From NCBI RefSeq assembly GCF_004664715.2, contig NC_051072.1, positions 34,064,642 to 34,128,641 of the forward strand: a DNA stretch of 64,000 nt. Reading direction: 5' to 3'. Source of the stretch: Peromyscus leucopus (Eukaryota > Chordata > Mammalia > Rodentia > Cricetidae). The notes below the pieces were generated by a model, which made no database searches, was not told where the DNA came from, and was given only the letters and a program-made list of their open reading frames with translations. Positions 44,661-57,656 of the stretch are shown here, piece after piece; positions within the stretch are counted from its first letter, which is position 1, and each line of letters begins with the position of its first letter. The position numbers and the translations under genes are program-made.

Positions 44661-47600
44661 AAAGAAATGGGATGAATAGAAAGTGGAGGTTCTTATGATA
44701 ACCTGTAAGCCAGACCAGACACCTAGAAAGTAGCTCTCCATGAGCATTGTTCCATGTGATGTTGGCTTTGCCGTTAGATTGCAAAGATGTGTTTTATGCA
44801 GAGAGGCTATGAAATGCATATACAGAGAGTGCAAGAAGAAAGGAAAAGTCATTCAAACTTCCACAAGCCTAAGTTGAACACTATGCTGTGGTGAGTATCC
44901 TCCCATTCACGTTCCTGTAACATACATATCCTTATTAGTGTACTCAGTTGTTTCTGGAACCACTTTTAGAATCCAGTGACTCAGTGACTGCATGGACTTT
45001 ATATCATTTTTTTCAATTCTTGATGTCTTATTACTTTGTGAATTGCAGATGTCTTAATTAAAGAACAGAAAATTTCATTGGTAATAGAAATGGATATAAT
45101 TTACCCTGGGAAATGACTTTCAAATGGCATGCCTTTGGTTGAATCCTGTGCGTACTTTTCTTTGGTGCTTGTGTGAATAAACAACTTTGCAACTCTTTTT
45201 TGCTTTGGGGGCAGGCATGATCCCTTCCTTTTCCACATTGTGTCCCTCTTTGCTTTCATTGAACTCTGAGCTCGAAGAAAAGTACCAAGATGGGAGGCCC
45301 TGGACATTTGTCTTCCTGCTAAATTGTGAATTAAGATCTGGTGAAAGCCCCGGGACAAAAGACCAAGACAGGGACAAAATCTCCTGCTGTGGTTGGAAAG
45401 AGAAGTGGGGAAAGGAGACTTGGCTTGGCTTGGCCATTTTTCCCTACTCCCTCAAGGGGTGGAGGGTCTCTGAACATCCCTCTGTGCCTTGTGCTTACGG
45501 CACTCTGTAAGGCAGGTCCCCAGCTCCCACTGCATGCAGAACTGGAAGGTAAGGACCACCTCTGCACTGTGAACTCTTGCCCCTACCTCCCTTCCATACA
45601 GAGGACAGTCCTGCACTGGGAGTCAAGGAAGATCTGCTACATGTAGAGACTTAACAAACCGACCTTCACATATCCTCCCACATCTACGATTCTGTGAGTC
45701 TCTAAGGCAAGAGCCTTGCAGAGGCAAGGAAGTTTCCATTTTACTCTCGAGAACCCTTAGTAACTAAGGCTCAGTTGCAATGAACTTTGCAGACCAGACT
45801 TAGTGACAGAACTCCTCTTCCTTGATGTTTTTGGCAACCCCCATCCACTCCTTCCCAATGTGTGGTTTGATTCTGAAATAAAATATTCTTTGTACAACGG
45901 AAGCCTGAGTCCCCCCAATCTATTGCTTCAAAGAAGACACAGAGCCAGGCACATCACATGAGTCAATGACTCACATGAGTCGATGACAAAACATTGTTCA
46001 CACATCAATTAGAAAAAAAAGATTAAAACAAAATGCTTGAGCTAGATGCTATATGATGCATTTTAGAAACAATTTTGACTCATCTAATCACTTCATATAC
46101 AAGACTTTGCAAGATTGGTTGTTTTAGATCAGACCAATAGCTATATAGACAAGGAGTCTTAGCCTAGATTAGAAGCCTATCTCCAGACATGCTCTTTAGG
46201 GCCTCCTGCCTATAGTTACTTCAGCTTGATGAATCACTATGCTTCTGACACAGAACAAATGTGAACACACATTGCATATGGCATTTTTCTCAATAATGGA
46301 TTACATATATGCTAGTCCAGTAAGATAATATTGCTTAGAGACTTGAAACCTTCTTAGTTACTGTAAGTATACTTCAAAGTGTTCCCACCATGGCTAAATA
46401 ACCTGATGACATGTTTCTTAGAATGTATCCTTGTACTTCAGTGACATACGACTACATATGTGTGCACATGCAAAAACACAGATTTTATAGTCATCTGCCA
46501 GTTCTAGAATTTATGAACATAATGGGGTGCCTGGGAATATTTTATTTTCCTCCTGAAAATGCCCACAGCTGCTTATTCTGAACATCTGGGATAATGGAAC
46601 TCTAAACAAAATACAGTGTGTGCATAATGCCAGGCACACTTAATCCCTCTTTTGAATGAATTACCAAAATTAGTGTGAAGGAAAGAATTCAGTAGACCTA
46701 AAAGGGCCGACCTTTAATATCACAGCTAATGCATTGCAACACAAAAATCTCCCTTGAAGTGGATTTATTCTTATGGAAGCCCTGTCACATAGGCCAAAAA
46801 CAAGCCAAGATATGACATCCAAAAGCAGTGATAAATGGCTACCCCTGGAGCAGGGAAGGTGTCCAGTAAGGTCTCTACGGTATTGGAGTGGAACCAGGTT
46901 AATTTAATATCTTTATTCCTGTTCTGGTAAAGGGTGAGGGGTAAACAGTATCCCCTGCTCGCATGATAAATGTATCAAGTTGGCAGATGTTTAAAAATTA
47001 CAACAATAGAAAGTATAATGCACCATGGAAAAGTGAGGCTAGAAATATGGCATAAAAACATAAAATGAGGTTCAACTTGGAAATATGAACACTAATACAA
47101 TTGGGAATTATAATATGAAACGAGGAAATTGTCCAAGAATCTGGCCTGAAGGGAAAGGGGGTGGGTGGGGGAATGAGCAAGGAACAAAAATCACAGAACT
47201 GTTCATTCCCAAACAGGATGTGGCATTTTTAAGAGTAGAGCTCAGACTTTACCTATAGACAAAGAGCATGACAGCGTGAGAGTGGAGCTGAGGACTGAAC
47301 AAGACAATGGGTACAGCAGGTCAAGAATCATGTGAGCTCCTCTCAACACACCACAGATGAGCCTGTGGCACTTCCAGGAGAGCAGCTCAGTTGTACTGCC
47401 CAGATCTACCAGATAGCCTCAGATGATTGGAAACCAGTCACATTAGAAACATTTGTGTACTCTGGGAAGATGGAGTAGGTGGCCACTGACAGATACTTTA
47501 ATGGTCTGTCTATGACAGTCAACTTGTGTGCAATTAAAAGGCAAAGCATTGAAATGGTTTTCTTAGTCCTTCAAAGAGAAGGTAAAAATAGATGCTAATG

Positions 47601-48036
47601 CCATGAATATAACGATGACCAATAGTCAGAATCCAGTCCAATAAATATCTTTCTTCCAATGATTCAAACATTGCAGAAGTGATGTGGAGGTTCAAGAGAA
47701 ACCCAAGATGAATGAGCTTGCCAGGAGAATGAGGAAGTTTTTCTCTTTTTCTTTTTTTGGTTTATTAATACCCTCTCCAGTCATCCTGAAAGTTTTTTGA
47801 GGTCATTTTTCATTTCTTCAGCTGTAAAAAAAATAGATAATATTCTTCCTCTCAATGCTGATAGAAAGCTTAGTGAATAGTGCACACACAATTCCTTCCA
47901 CAAGGCAACTTTAGCATGCAGTAACAGTGGAAATAAGACTGAACAAAAACCAGAGTACAATGGGTATGAGGAATTCATCCTAATAGCTTCTCCCAGATCT
48001 CTGAATCGGAGTTTCTTAACAATTCTGTGCCTCTGT
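44661..48036. other. Unannotated sequence, no gene seen
   Basis: 3.4 kb without a named repeat. Overlapping open frames on both strands at 45101-45646 (up to 107 codons) contain no domain I recognise, and several frames are open at once, which suggests a local low-stop composition rather than a gene. Confidence 0.4.
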
Positions 48037-48039
48037 TTC

Positions 48040-48100
<61 letters not shown>

Positions 48101-48162
48101 TTTCTTCCTTCCTTCCTTCCTTCCTTCCTTCCTTCCTTCCTTCCTTCCTTCCTTCCTTCCTT
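48037..48162. repeat. (CTTT)n(CTTC)n microsatellite
   Basis: About 14 CTTT units shifting into about 14 CTTC units, ending in the T-run of the adjoining reverse B1. It is that B1's poly(A) tail expanded. Causes long Lys/Arg/Glu-rich false frames on the minus strand. Confidence 0.96.
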
Positions 48163-48317
48163 TTTGAGACAGGATTTCTCTGTATGGTTTTGGAGCCTTT
48201 CTTGGAACTCCCTTTGTAGCCCAGGCTGGCCTTGAACTCACAGAAATCCACCTGCCTCTGCCTCCCGAGTGTAACCACCACCACCACCACCACTACCACC
48301 ACCACCACCACCACCCA
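48163..48317 (-). mobile_element. B1 SINE with simple repeats at both ends
   Basis: Reverse B1: 'gagacaggatttctctgtat', 'ccaggctggccttgaactca', 'cctgcctctgcctcccgagt'. The head is replaced by (ACC)n at 48276-48315. Confidence 0.95.
48276..48315. repeat. (ACC)n microsatellite
   Basis: About 13 ACC units with one ACT, at the B1 head where the GGTGGTGG box (reverse: CCACCACC) normally lies. Confidence 0.95.
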
Positions 48318-48344
48318 GCATAGTACCTAGCTTTATACACCATG

Positions 48345-48673
48345 TTTGTGAGAAAAAGTACATAGAACAACTTGCTTATGTCTGTATGTAATCTGTTGCT
48401 CTGATTGTCAATAAAAAAACACTGAGGCAGTGCAGCAGAATAGGACAAAAGAAGAATTGGAAGCAGAACGAAGGAGACATGCAGTGCTGCATGACAGCAA
48501 TTAAACGTAACAACACCAATATAATATGAAATGAGAAAAATAAAACATTAGAAAAGCTCACGCCATACGTTTAAGAATATAAGTCTCTTGTTTACTTGTT
48601 GGTCTGAGCAGCTGTGGAGGGGGTGAAAAGATTTGTCCTGACTGTGGGCAAGGCCGGAAAACTCTAGCTACAC
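48345..48673 (+). mobile_element. Diverged ERVK-like LTR
   Basis: The 3' 110 nt ('tctcttgtttacttgttggt', 'aagatttgtcctgactgtgg', 'ggaaaactctagctaca') closely match the end of the LTR at 6766-7239. The upstream part has AATAAA ('gtcaataaaaaaacactg') at the expected place, but the B1-like module is missing. No clear target duplication, so the 5' boundary is approximate. Confidence 0.65.
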
Positions 48674-48849
48674 CAACTCCTCACATACAGCTATTTAAAA
48701 AAAAAAAAATACTAGCTGCAATGGATTAACAAGGCATTTAGCTTACTTATTTTAGGTAAAACACAATTGATTAGCCGTCTGGATTTTACTTCATTTGTCT
48801 TCTACTGTGTGAACAATGGATGTCTACAATGTAATGCCCTGCCAAGATC

Positions 48850-48975
48850 AAAGAGCAGGATTCTGGGGGTCAGCCACACCTGAATTCCAGTCTTGGCTCT
48901 GAGTCTTACTGGTTGTATCCTTGTGGGTATATAATTTAACTTCCTGGCGCTTCATTTCCTTTCTCTACTTGGTGG
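48850..48975 (+). mobile_element. MIR SINE
   Basis: Plus-strand MIR order: 'gattctgggggtcagccaca', 'cctgaattccagtcttggct', 'ttatataattt aacttcctgg'-like block, 'gcgcttcatttcctttctc'. Diverged but orderly. Confidence 0.75.
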
Positions 48976-50668
48976 GACCCTGGCGAAGAAGATTCAAGGA
49001 CCAACAGAAAGGCAGAGCCAGATGTTGACTCCACCCACAACACCACACAGGTCCAAAAAGTTAGAAAATGCTGGAGAAATCTTTCTCCTAGTCCTCCTGT
49101 ATTGTGGGTCAGCTTCTCCCAACTATTTCCTAAAACTGGGAATAGTTCCAGGGACAGGCTGCAACTGAGGACACAGAACAGAAGAGAACAGAAATCAAGG
49201 ACAGTTGGGAGACATAGCTGTGGGCAAACTCAGATCCTTGTGGATGGAAGTTGGCTAGCCCTGGTGTCATTGGGCAATGACCATGGGAACGAACAGACAA
49301 ACAAGAAATAGTGCATGGTCTTAAAGATACAGAAAAAGCTTCAAAGTCAGAAGAAAGACAGGTGATTTCTATGAGTGGATGGGGGCGGGGAGTGGATGAT
49401 GAGAAGCAGTCTGGAAACATCTCAGATGCTCCAAATGTTTGCTTTCTTTGTGTTCTTAAAGTATGGGTGAAATACCACATGCTTTTTGAACCACTGCCAT
49501 TGCTTCCTTTAACTACTTCTGGGATTTATTTTTCCCCCTCATTCATAAAGCACTGATTTATCACAAAATCATTATTCTAAGCACCATTTTTTATCATCCC
49601 AAACAATCAACTTTTATTGTATACTATTGAAATTAGAGGGTCCAGAGGAGGTCAGAGAACAGACTCTGCACAGTAAATACCCCTCTCCCACAGAACACTT
49701 TGTTTTCTCTCTCCACTGGAGATGTGAAGAGCAGAAATAAATTTTGATGAACGAAAACAAAATATCTCCCTTAAAAGGGGTTAGGAAACTAGAAACATGA
49801 CAGAGGATCTACAAATAACCTGTAACTATGGTTATTAATGATGGATGACAACGTTATAGATAACAGAATAAAATTAGGCAAATTGAACTTAACCCTAACC
49901 CTGGGAATAAACATACAAAATATGAATAGTCTATGAAGATATTTATTAGTCCACTCGCCTTATGGTCTCTAAAGTGAGCCCCACACAGATTAAAATCAGT
50001 GACTTCCTAGACACAAATTACACCCTGGAAGATGCTTACGCCTTTTGGGAAGTTTTTCAACTCCCAAGTTGTTTGAAAGCTTTTAATGCAGGAGTGGAAT
50101 TTATAACTGATACCCTGGGGAGCTCGTAAGAATTAAGAAGAGAATGACTCAAAGCGAGTCACTTGGGGAATTCGGTCGAGTGTAAGACAAACAGGACAGG
50201 AGAGGTCCTTCTGTGATTTGGGCAAGACTTGAACTGTCCACACCCTTCTCCACTTACTCCCAATTCCTGTGAATTCCAAGTGAGGCCTGGAAGAGGCTCT
50301 GTCCTGATTAGCATCTAGAGTCTCCTGTAGTGCTCTAGCAACTTCCTTAGAGGCAAATTTATTAATGAGGATCCAGCAGAGAAATTGAGTTCCCATGTGT
50401 TTAATTTGTTAGCAGAGTTCACTGTGTATCTTACATGTGTACAATTTTTATGACTTTTTAGTAGGGGACTTTGTTACTGTTAATCTAGTCTGGTCAAGTG
50501 AACTTTTTCTGTCAATAAAGACACTGTCTTTGTCACCATTTTTGTTAACATTTTAAGAGTTCTTTTTCAGCGCAGGAGGCTGGTTTCTTATGATAGTGAC
50601 AAGGTATGGGGTCACTTGGTAATCAGATAATATAATAGCCTTGCATCTAATAAGATGGAATTCACTTC
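48976..50668. other. Unannotated sequence, no gene seen
   Basis: No named repeat. Minus-strand 116-codon frame at 49130-49480 overlaps plus-strand frames and has no recognised domain. Confidence 0.4.
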
Positions 50669-50823
50669 TTTTTTAAGTTTTTCAAGACAGTGTTTCTCTG
50701 TGTAGCTTTGGAGCCTGTCCTGAAACTCGCTCTGTAGACCAAGCTAGCCTCGAACTCACAGAGATCTGCCTGCCTCTGCCTTCAGAGTGCTGGGATTAAA
50801 GTTGTGTGCCACCACTGTCGAGC
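50669..50823 (-). mobile_element. B1 SINE
   Basis: Reverse B1: 'caagacagtgtttctctgtg', 'gcctcgaactcacagagatc', 'gctgggattaaagttgtgtg'. Confidence 0.95.
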
Positions 50824-53169
50824 TGTAACTTCTATCTTAGAACTCAAGACAGCATATCCTGGTTGAGCCATAATAGTACTTCTTGAGTAAGTGAGCGTTC
50901 TGTGTTTTTACTCAACTTTTTACTCACTACACAAGTTACCAACTCAGAGGTGCTTGTTAAACAAATTATCATCACATTTTATTACATCAATTTAATCTTG
51001 CTTGTCATACATTATAACTGGAATTGTCACATGATATATTATTTATTAGGTAATTATTCCCTTTGGATAACTGTGTGTTAAGATGATAAAAATGTGAACA
51101 GAAAGACAGTTGCTGTTTGTAACATTTCTTAAAAAGCATTCCCAGTAGGGTCTTGCTAAGCTTAGGCTATCTTAACAACTCTCATTGGTTTATTTTTTAA
51201 AGATCTCTGGTTCCTATGTGTATGGGTCCCATCTGACACTTGGAGCCCTCTGTTACTTTATGAACATAAAGTGATGCTTTGAACAAAAAAAGCCTCCAAA
51301 GCAGGATTTCACTGAATTAGCAATTCACCTTTCGCTTTTCGGAATGATGGATTTTCTCCACGGAGCAAGCCTCTGGCAGGAGGACCTTTTTCCTCCCTGA
51401 AAACTTATTACAGAACAAAATTCTAGGGATCTCAAGTTCTGAATGAAGATGCAAGAAACACCAGGGCCTCCCACAGCTTGCTGAATAGATCTCTCTTAGG
51501 AGGGATTTTAAGAAATGTTACGGCAAGTTATATTCCTTCTTTTAAAAGTACTTCTGTCAGAAAGGGAACACTCTAGTCAATTAGCCTTTCAAGCAACCTT
51601 AACCTTTACAAATCATCCTTGCAAATGAAACTTGAACTGAAAATCTGAGAGTGCTGAAAAGGAACTGAAGCTTTGTTCCAGTGGTCTTTTTGTTTTGTTT
51701 TGTTTTTTGTTTGGTTGGGTTTTGTTGTTGTTGTTGCTTGTTTTTTTTTTCCCAGATTCACTTCCTCATGACACAATTTTACCAGGACCTGGAAAGACAA
51801 GTTTAGCTTGTACTGAAGAGTTACTGTGAAATGATCATTGCTACTTGATGCCACATCTGCTATTCAGCCATTTCACTTCGGTCACCTTGGACCACATTTG
51901 GGATGAAGCTATTTGGTTAGGATTTATAGAAGAAGTGTGTTTTAGGTAAAGAGTCCTTCTCTAGCTCACGACCGAGGGCACACCATCCCAATTGGACCAT
52001 AACCACCACACTGATGCTCTAATAGAACTTCTGGAGAAGCAAGTGTGGTGTTTGAACCTAAATGCTGCTGTCATTTGGGCACCTCTCCATTGGGTGGCAG
52101 TACATGTTCAGAACAACCTACCAGGACCAGCTAAGAGTATTTCCAAAAGGGAACTTGTTCTTTTTATAAATTCGAATAATAGTCCTTTTTAGGAAAAATA
52201 AAACAACAATTCACTGGCCATGTAATTGACAAGAGATAAATGAGAGCTAAACTAGCTTCCAGATGCTTATTTATTTTAATTAATTACTGCAGTGTCCATA
52301 GATACAGATATATATGTCATCACTACTGTATTAGCAATATCTCCTTCAGTCTCTGGCATTCAAGTTTTTAAAAACTAATTTTATGCCAATAGGAGATCTA
52401 AGAAAAAAGCTGAATTATGAAGAACGAACTCATCAGTCTTTTCCATCAAGTGTCTGGAGCTCAGATTACCAATCTTGGTATCTAAGCAAATTTAAAGGCA
52501 ATAATCATTTTTATCTGGCAGGGCTTACATGATCTTCTTTTCCACATGGCATAGGTAGAAGCTGCTAAGTTATCATTCCCACTAAATTATGTGTAGAGCC
52601 ATTTGGCCAATTTTCAATTTCTTGCATGTTTGTCTTCTAGATTTGATGTTTAAGCATTAACCTACTCAGACCTATACATTGGAGTAAGTCAGCAATGACA
52701 CTCTTGGGGATGGTTGGTTAGCTTCCTTTGCATTTCTGTTGTGGCTGTTTATTTACACTGAAGATGCTCTTTAGAACCAGTTAATTGAGCCAGGGTGCAT
52801 CCTAGAAAGTGTTTTTGGCCATAGACACATACCATCTGTACTAAAGTAAACTTGGAATTATTTGTTAGGAGAAAAAGATTATTAGCTCAAACTGAAAAGA
52901 AAATGATCTCAAAGTAAATTGTTGCAGCAAATGATGGAGGATTAGCAGATTTTATTGAAAACATTGACAATAAGCAGATAGTTTACCTAAATAATTGTCA
53001 TTGAAAGCCCACTAAATATTTCTTAAACAATTCTTAATGATTTTAATAGTCAGAAATTGTAGCTCACTAAAAAGAAACTGGGTGGGAATAAAAACATGTG
53101 TGCTTTTAATATACATGCTTAAAAATTATAATTGTACAAATTCTCTGTGTATCTACAGACTCTTCTTTC
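50824..53169. other. Unannotated sequence, no gene seen
   Basis: AT-rich with a T/GTT-rich simple tract at about 51684-51750. No repeat family or coding region recognised. Confidence 0.45.
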
Positions 53170-53304
53170 ATTTTGGTTTTTCAAGACTGAGTCTCTCTGC
53201 ATAGCCTTGGCTGTCCTGGAACTCACTCTGTAGATCAGGTTGGCCTCAAACTCACAGAGATTCACCTGCCTCTGGGATTAAAGGCGTGTGCCACTATCAC
53301 CCAG
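53170..53304 (-). mobile_element. B1 SINE, internally shortened
   Basis: Reverse B1: 'tttttcaagactgagtctct', 'gtcctggaactcactctgta', 'tctgggattaaaggcgtgtg'. About 15 nt of the usual 'cctcccgagtgc' part is missing. Possible flanking repeat 'tctacagac' (53152 and 53307). Confidence 0.93.
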
Positions 53305-55984
53305 TTTCTACAGACATTTTTACATGTCATATGATGGGAAATGTATAATTCTTGCTTTCCTATTATTGCAATAGTTACAATCACATAGATTTTTATAGGA
53401 AATGTTTTATGAAACCTTTTGCAATTTTGCTCAGTTGAGGAAATTTAAGCCATGTGTATAGAAAAGTAGGTAAGCTACACATTTAGCTAATTCTGTGTGA
53501 GTTTTCATATGTAGAATTGTGGTCAACATAGGATGCAAAGTAAAGGGTCAGATTCCCTTGGCCATTCCTTCAGAAAAGCACCCAGCAATGCTGTATGCCA
53601 GGGAAGTGTGTCAGAGAAGATCCATCAGACAAGAACATAGCATGTTCTTTGGCAGCAGGATATACAGTGTGCATCCTCTCTGTGTGCCTTTTCAACAGAC
53701 GGCTATATACTTTGGTGAAATTTAAGATGTTTTCAAAAATAGATTTCTTGATCAGGTGAGGGCTAAAATGAATGTTCCCATGGACACTGTACGAAGGCAC
53801 TGAGCAAATGAGGCAGACATCAATCCCTAAGGACGCGGGGGAGAGGGAGGAGACTGCTGGGTCTGAACTGGGCATTATGCTCTCTGTTGCACGTGATAGT
53901 GACTGTCTGAGGTGGGAAAGAGTGAATCAAAGAGAAAGCATGCCTATTGTATTTAGTAGTCCTCCCTGATCACCTCCCTGCTTGGAGATAATGAAAACGG
54001 GGTGTGGTTGGTGTATGTGGAAGGATTTCAGTGCTTTACACTCCCCATTCCTGCCTTGGAACAGGTCTCAACTCTCATCTGTCTGGGGTTGTTACTTGGG
54101 TAAACAGCGGAAAGCTACAGCGAGGAAGCTTCAACTGGCAGCCCATACAAAGACTCCATCTACCATGATCTCACATAGTTTTTCAGTTGACTTAGAAAGA
54201 CTGAGATTAGCGATCGCCACGCATATCAGTGAAGGAGACTTTTAAAACATTCTGAGGATGTTTTTCTTCAGAGTAGCTTTGGGAAATGTTCTTAAGTCAC
54301 CACCATTAATGGAGCAGGCATATCACCACTTAATAAGATATCCCAAGAATGTACCCTTCGAAGAGCAAGTGAACCAGTTTCTGGGAGGACTGTTAGCTTT
54401 GGATTGGAAGCAAGGCTTCAATTCTGATCAATTTCCTTGTAAAGTTTCCAATATTGCCTAAATGCTAGTTTGACTACATACCTGAAGATGATAGATCTGA
54501 CTGCAAACCAGACTCTTACCATTAATAAAGAGCTGGTGTCTTGTGTTTTTTTTTTTCTTTACTACTGATAACTCCAAAATCCAATATGTGAAAGATGCTC
54601 ACTCACATCGTTTCCTCGTTCTTCACTAGGCTACTTCACTCAGGCCCCAGCTCTGCAGATATCATCTGTTCTAAAAGCCTCTGAACATCCCTGTTGCAGG
54701 TGGGGTCATACCCTTCCTCAAATTCATACGCCAAGATCAGAACCCCATGGGTAACTATAGTTAGAGATAGATATCTATCTCTAATTTTGCATCTATGGTA
54801 GAGAATACACCTTCTGCATTATGGCCCTACCAATTATGACTTCCTCCAACTTCAAATATATCTCTCAAGATCTTACCTCTGAATATAGAGGTGACATTTG
54901 GGGTTATGGCCTTGGCATATGAATTTGAGGGATGGTATAAATCGCCCTGTAACAGGAATTGGGAAAGGCTTTTAGAATACATGACATCTGCAGATCTGGG
55001 ACCTGATTGAAATAGCCCAGGGAAGAATACCTAAGTAATAATTTATGTCACTTCCTCTTCTGACATCTTATGGTAGATATGATCTGAAAAGAGATGGAGA
55101 ATGAAAGACCAAGGACAACACTTAAGTTTAGGCCAAAAAGGAGCAAGAAAATGGTGAAGGCATCTTAAGAGGCATGAACCAACATGGAGCCAGTTCAATG
55201 GTAGAGGATATCTAGTATGGATTCTTCTTACTCTAGCTGATTGTTTCTCAAAACTGAAATATATACACAGGAATTATCTGGGAATCTTTTACAATTTGGG
55301 TTCTGGTTTAATATCTGTAGACTGTTCCCCACCCAGTACTACATTATTTGATTACTACAGATATGTTATAGGTGTGTGTTGTGTAGTATGCAGTAAAAAT
55401 CTTTAAATTTTGTCCTCTTTCAAAATTGTATCCTGGCCCTACTAACTTGACTTACTAACAACAGGTAGCATTTCCCCAAGTTAGTGGAAGCCAACAAGTT
55501 ACAGACCCAAGGATCTAGGAGAAACCTATGAAAGAAGTTTATAAAGGGAAGTCCAGTACAAATGGGCACATATTAGACAAACTGTTGTAAATCAAAAATA
55601 AAGAGATCACCTTAAAGGTATTTAGAATAAAAAAAAAATCACTGTGTCAAATGAGACAAGAATCCCAGCTGACTCCTTTACAGCAACTGTACAACCCAGA
55701 AGATAAGAGACTATTATCTTTAAATACTGCAAGCAGAGTGGACAGAAATGATGAGTTATAAATATCCGGGATGAAGAATTCATCATTGTAGATTCTGCAG
55801 ACATCTCAAGAATAATAAGCAACTACCTTCCACGTCTACATTCCCACGGTTTCACAAACCTAAATCTGACATGGAGGGAAAGTGAGTGAGCTCACACAAG
55901 GGCAAAACTCCTCAAACTCTCCCAATCAAAATATAGCCTAAATAGCTCTATTCATAATATATAAACCAAATTAATCATTTAAAA
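53305..55984. other. Unannotated sequence, no gene seen
   Basis: No confident repeat or gene. Consecutive plus-strand frames at 53982-54245 and 54258-54461 followed by AATAAA near 54524 are mildly gene-like but carry no domain I recognise. 55570-55800 has faint older-L1 resemblance, not called. Confidence 0.4.
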
Positions 55985-56205
55985 CTTCCTCCCTGATTGT
56001 AAATTTTACTAAACACTTAAGAAAGAAATAATACCAATTCTGTACAAAGTACTTCAGAACATAAAACGGGAATGTTTCCCATATTTTGTGAGACCAGTAT
56101 TACTCTGATAACAAAGACTCAACATTTTCCATATACATATAAATAAAAATCCAGCAAAATATTAGCAAACCAAATTTTGCAACTATGTAGTATGATTCAA
56201 GTAGA
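55985..56205 (+). mobile_element. L1 ORF2 fragment (reverse-transcriptase region)
   Basis: 'agaaataataccaattctgta', 'ttttgtgagaccagtattac', 'aatccagcaaaatattagca' follow the ORF2 RT region. Decayed. Directly followed by an Lx 3' UTR, so the middle of the element is deleted or these are two insertions. Confidence 0.75.
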
Positions 56206-56214
56206 GTTTATACA

Positions 56215-56735
56215 ATAGGCAGAGCTCAGGGAACCCTTAAGAAGAGGGGGAGGAAGGATTGTAGGAGCCAGCATGGGCAAGGACACCAGGAGAACATGGC
56301 CCATAGAATCAACTAAGTAGGGCTCATAGGGACTCGCAGAGACTGAAGCAGCAAACACAGAGCCTACATGGGTCTGCACTAGGTCCTCTGCGTACATGCT
56401 TTGGTTGTTTATCTTGCAGTGTTTCGGGGACTCCTTACAGTAAGAATGGGGGTGTCTCTGACTCTTTTGCTTACTTCTGGGACCCTTTTCCTCCTATGGG
56501 GTTGTCTTGTCAAGCCTCCATATGAGGATTTGTGCCTAGACTTATCGCATCTTGTTATGCCATGTTTGGTTGATATCACTGGGAGGCCTGCTCTTTTCTG
56601 AGGGGATATGGAGGAGCAGTGGATCTGGGGGAGAAAGGAAGGGTGGGGGTACTGAGAGGAATGGAGGGAGGAGAGGCTATGGTTGGGATGCATTATATGA
56701 GAGAAGAATAAAGAAAAGGAAAAAAGAGGAAAGTT
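56215..56735 (+). mobile_element. Lx-type L1 3' UTR
   Basis: Well-preserved Lx 3' UTR: 'agagctcagggaacccttaa', 'gggtctgcactaggtcctct', 'gatatcactgggaggcctgc', G-rich purine tract, 'gagagaagaataaagaaaag'. The 124-codon minus frame and plus frames here are by-products of this repeat. Confidence 0.9.
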
Positions 56736-56796
56736 TATTTCAGGAACATAAGATTGGTTTAATTTTATAAAAAACAATGTCATTCACTGTATCTAT

Positions 56797-57022
56797 GTTT
56801 TTTTAAATAGATATATTTTATTTGTATTTGCATGTGTACCTGCACATGTGTGGATATGCACATGTATGTAGGTGCCTGTGGAAGCCAGAAGATTGTATTG
56901 GATATCCTAGAGCTGGAGTTAATGGAAGTTGTGAGCCACCTTATATGAGTCCTGAAAACTGAACTCTGATCCTCTGAAAGAGGAGCAAGTGCCTTAACTG
57001 CTGAACCATTTCTCCAGTCCCT
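56797..57022 (-). mobile_element. B3 SINE
   Basis: Reverse B3: T-rich start, 'acatgtatgtaggtgcctgt', 'ggaagccagaagattgtatt', 'ctggagttaatggaagttgt', 'ctgaaccatttctccagtcc'. Confidence 0.9.
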
Positions 57023-57298
57023 ATATTCAGGTTCTAAAGAAAAACTGTACATTTGTCTCCATAGGTGCAAAAAAAATTGACTATATCGAATTTCCATTAA
57101 TGATAGACTCTCTTAAAACAAAAACAAGAATTGACTGACAAGTCCAACAGTTAAAGGTTTACTTTTATTATTAGAGATGAGAATGTTTGGGGCCATGTGG
57201 GGATACCAATGCTTTGTTCTTGAATTAGTTGTCTTCCTGATCCAGATGTTAGGGGAGCAGCATCCAGCTCCCCCTTTCGATGAGGGCCCCTATGATGT

Positions 57299-57656
57299 TG
57301 GTGTTGACTGTCAACTTGACAGAATCTAGAGTCACATGGGAAATGGGCCTGTAGTTATACCATAAGGAATTATTTTGATTGTTTTAATCAATGTTACAAG
57401 ACCCTGAGCTATGGGCATGACCATTCCCGGGCAGAGACTCCTGAACTGTGCAAGTGCAGAGGGGAAAGTGAACAGTAGCATATGTCCATTTATCACTCCC
57501 TGACAGTAGACGCAATATCGTCAGCTGCTTCAAGCTCCTTCTGCTGGATCTCTACAGGATAACTGTCCTTAATTGTGAGCTCTAGTAAACCTCCTTTTCT
57601 TAGTTGCTTTCGTCAAAGTATTTAAACAGAGCAACAGGAAAGTAAACCAAGACAGT
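57299..57656 (+). mobile_element. MaLR (MT/ORR1-like) LTR
   Basis: 'ttgactgtcaacttgacaga', 'tctagagtcacatgggaaat', 'cgtcagctgcttcaagctcc', 'agtaaacctccttttcttag', 'agagcaacaggaaagtaaac'. Nearly full length. Confidence 0.82.

Noticed and set aside
45101..45646. Cluster of ~100-codon frames on both strands
   Set aside because: Several frames open simultaneously with no recognisable domain, splice or polyadenylation context. Possible exon not excluded but not supportable.
47781..48314. 177-codon minus-strand frame, the longest in the window
   Set aside because: It consists of (ACC)n, a reverse B1 and the CTTT/CTTC run translated as Val, SINE residues and Lys/Arg/Glu repeats.
49888..49903. Telomere-like 'taaccctaaccctggg'
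   Set aside because: Only two imperfect units, far too short for an interstitial telomeric repeat.
54780..54950. Possible reverse MaLR LTR end ('catatgaatttgagggatgg')
   Set aside because: Only one motif fits and the flanks do not follow the family order.
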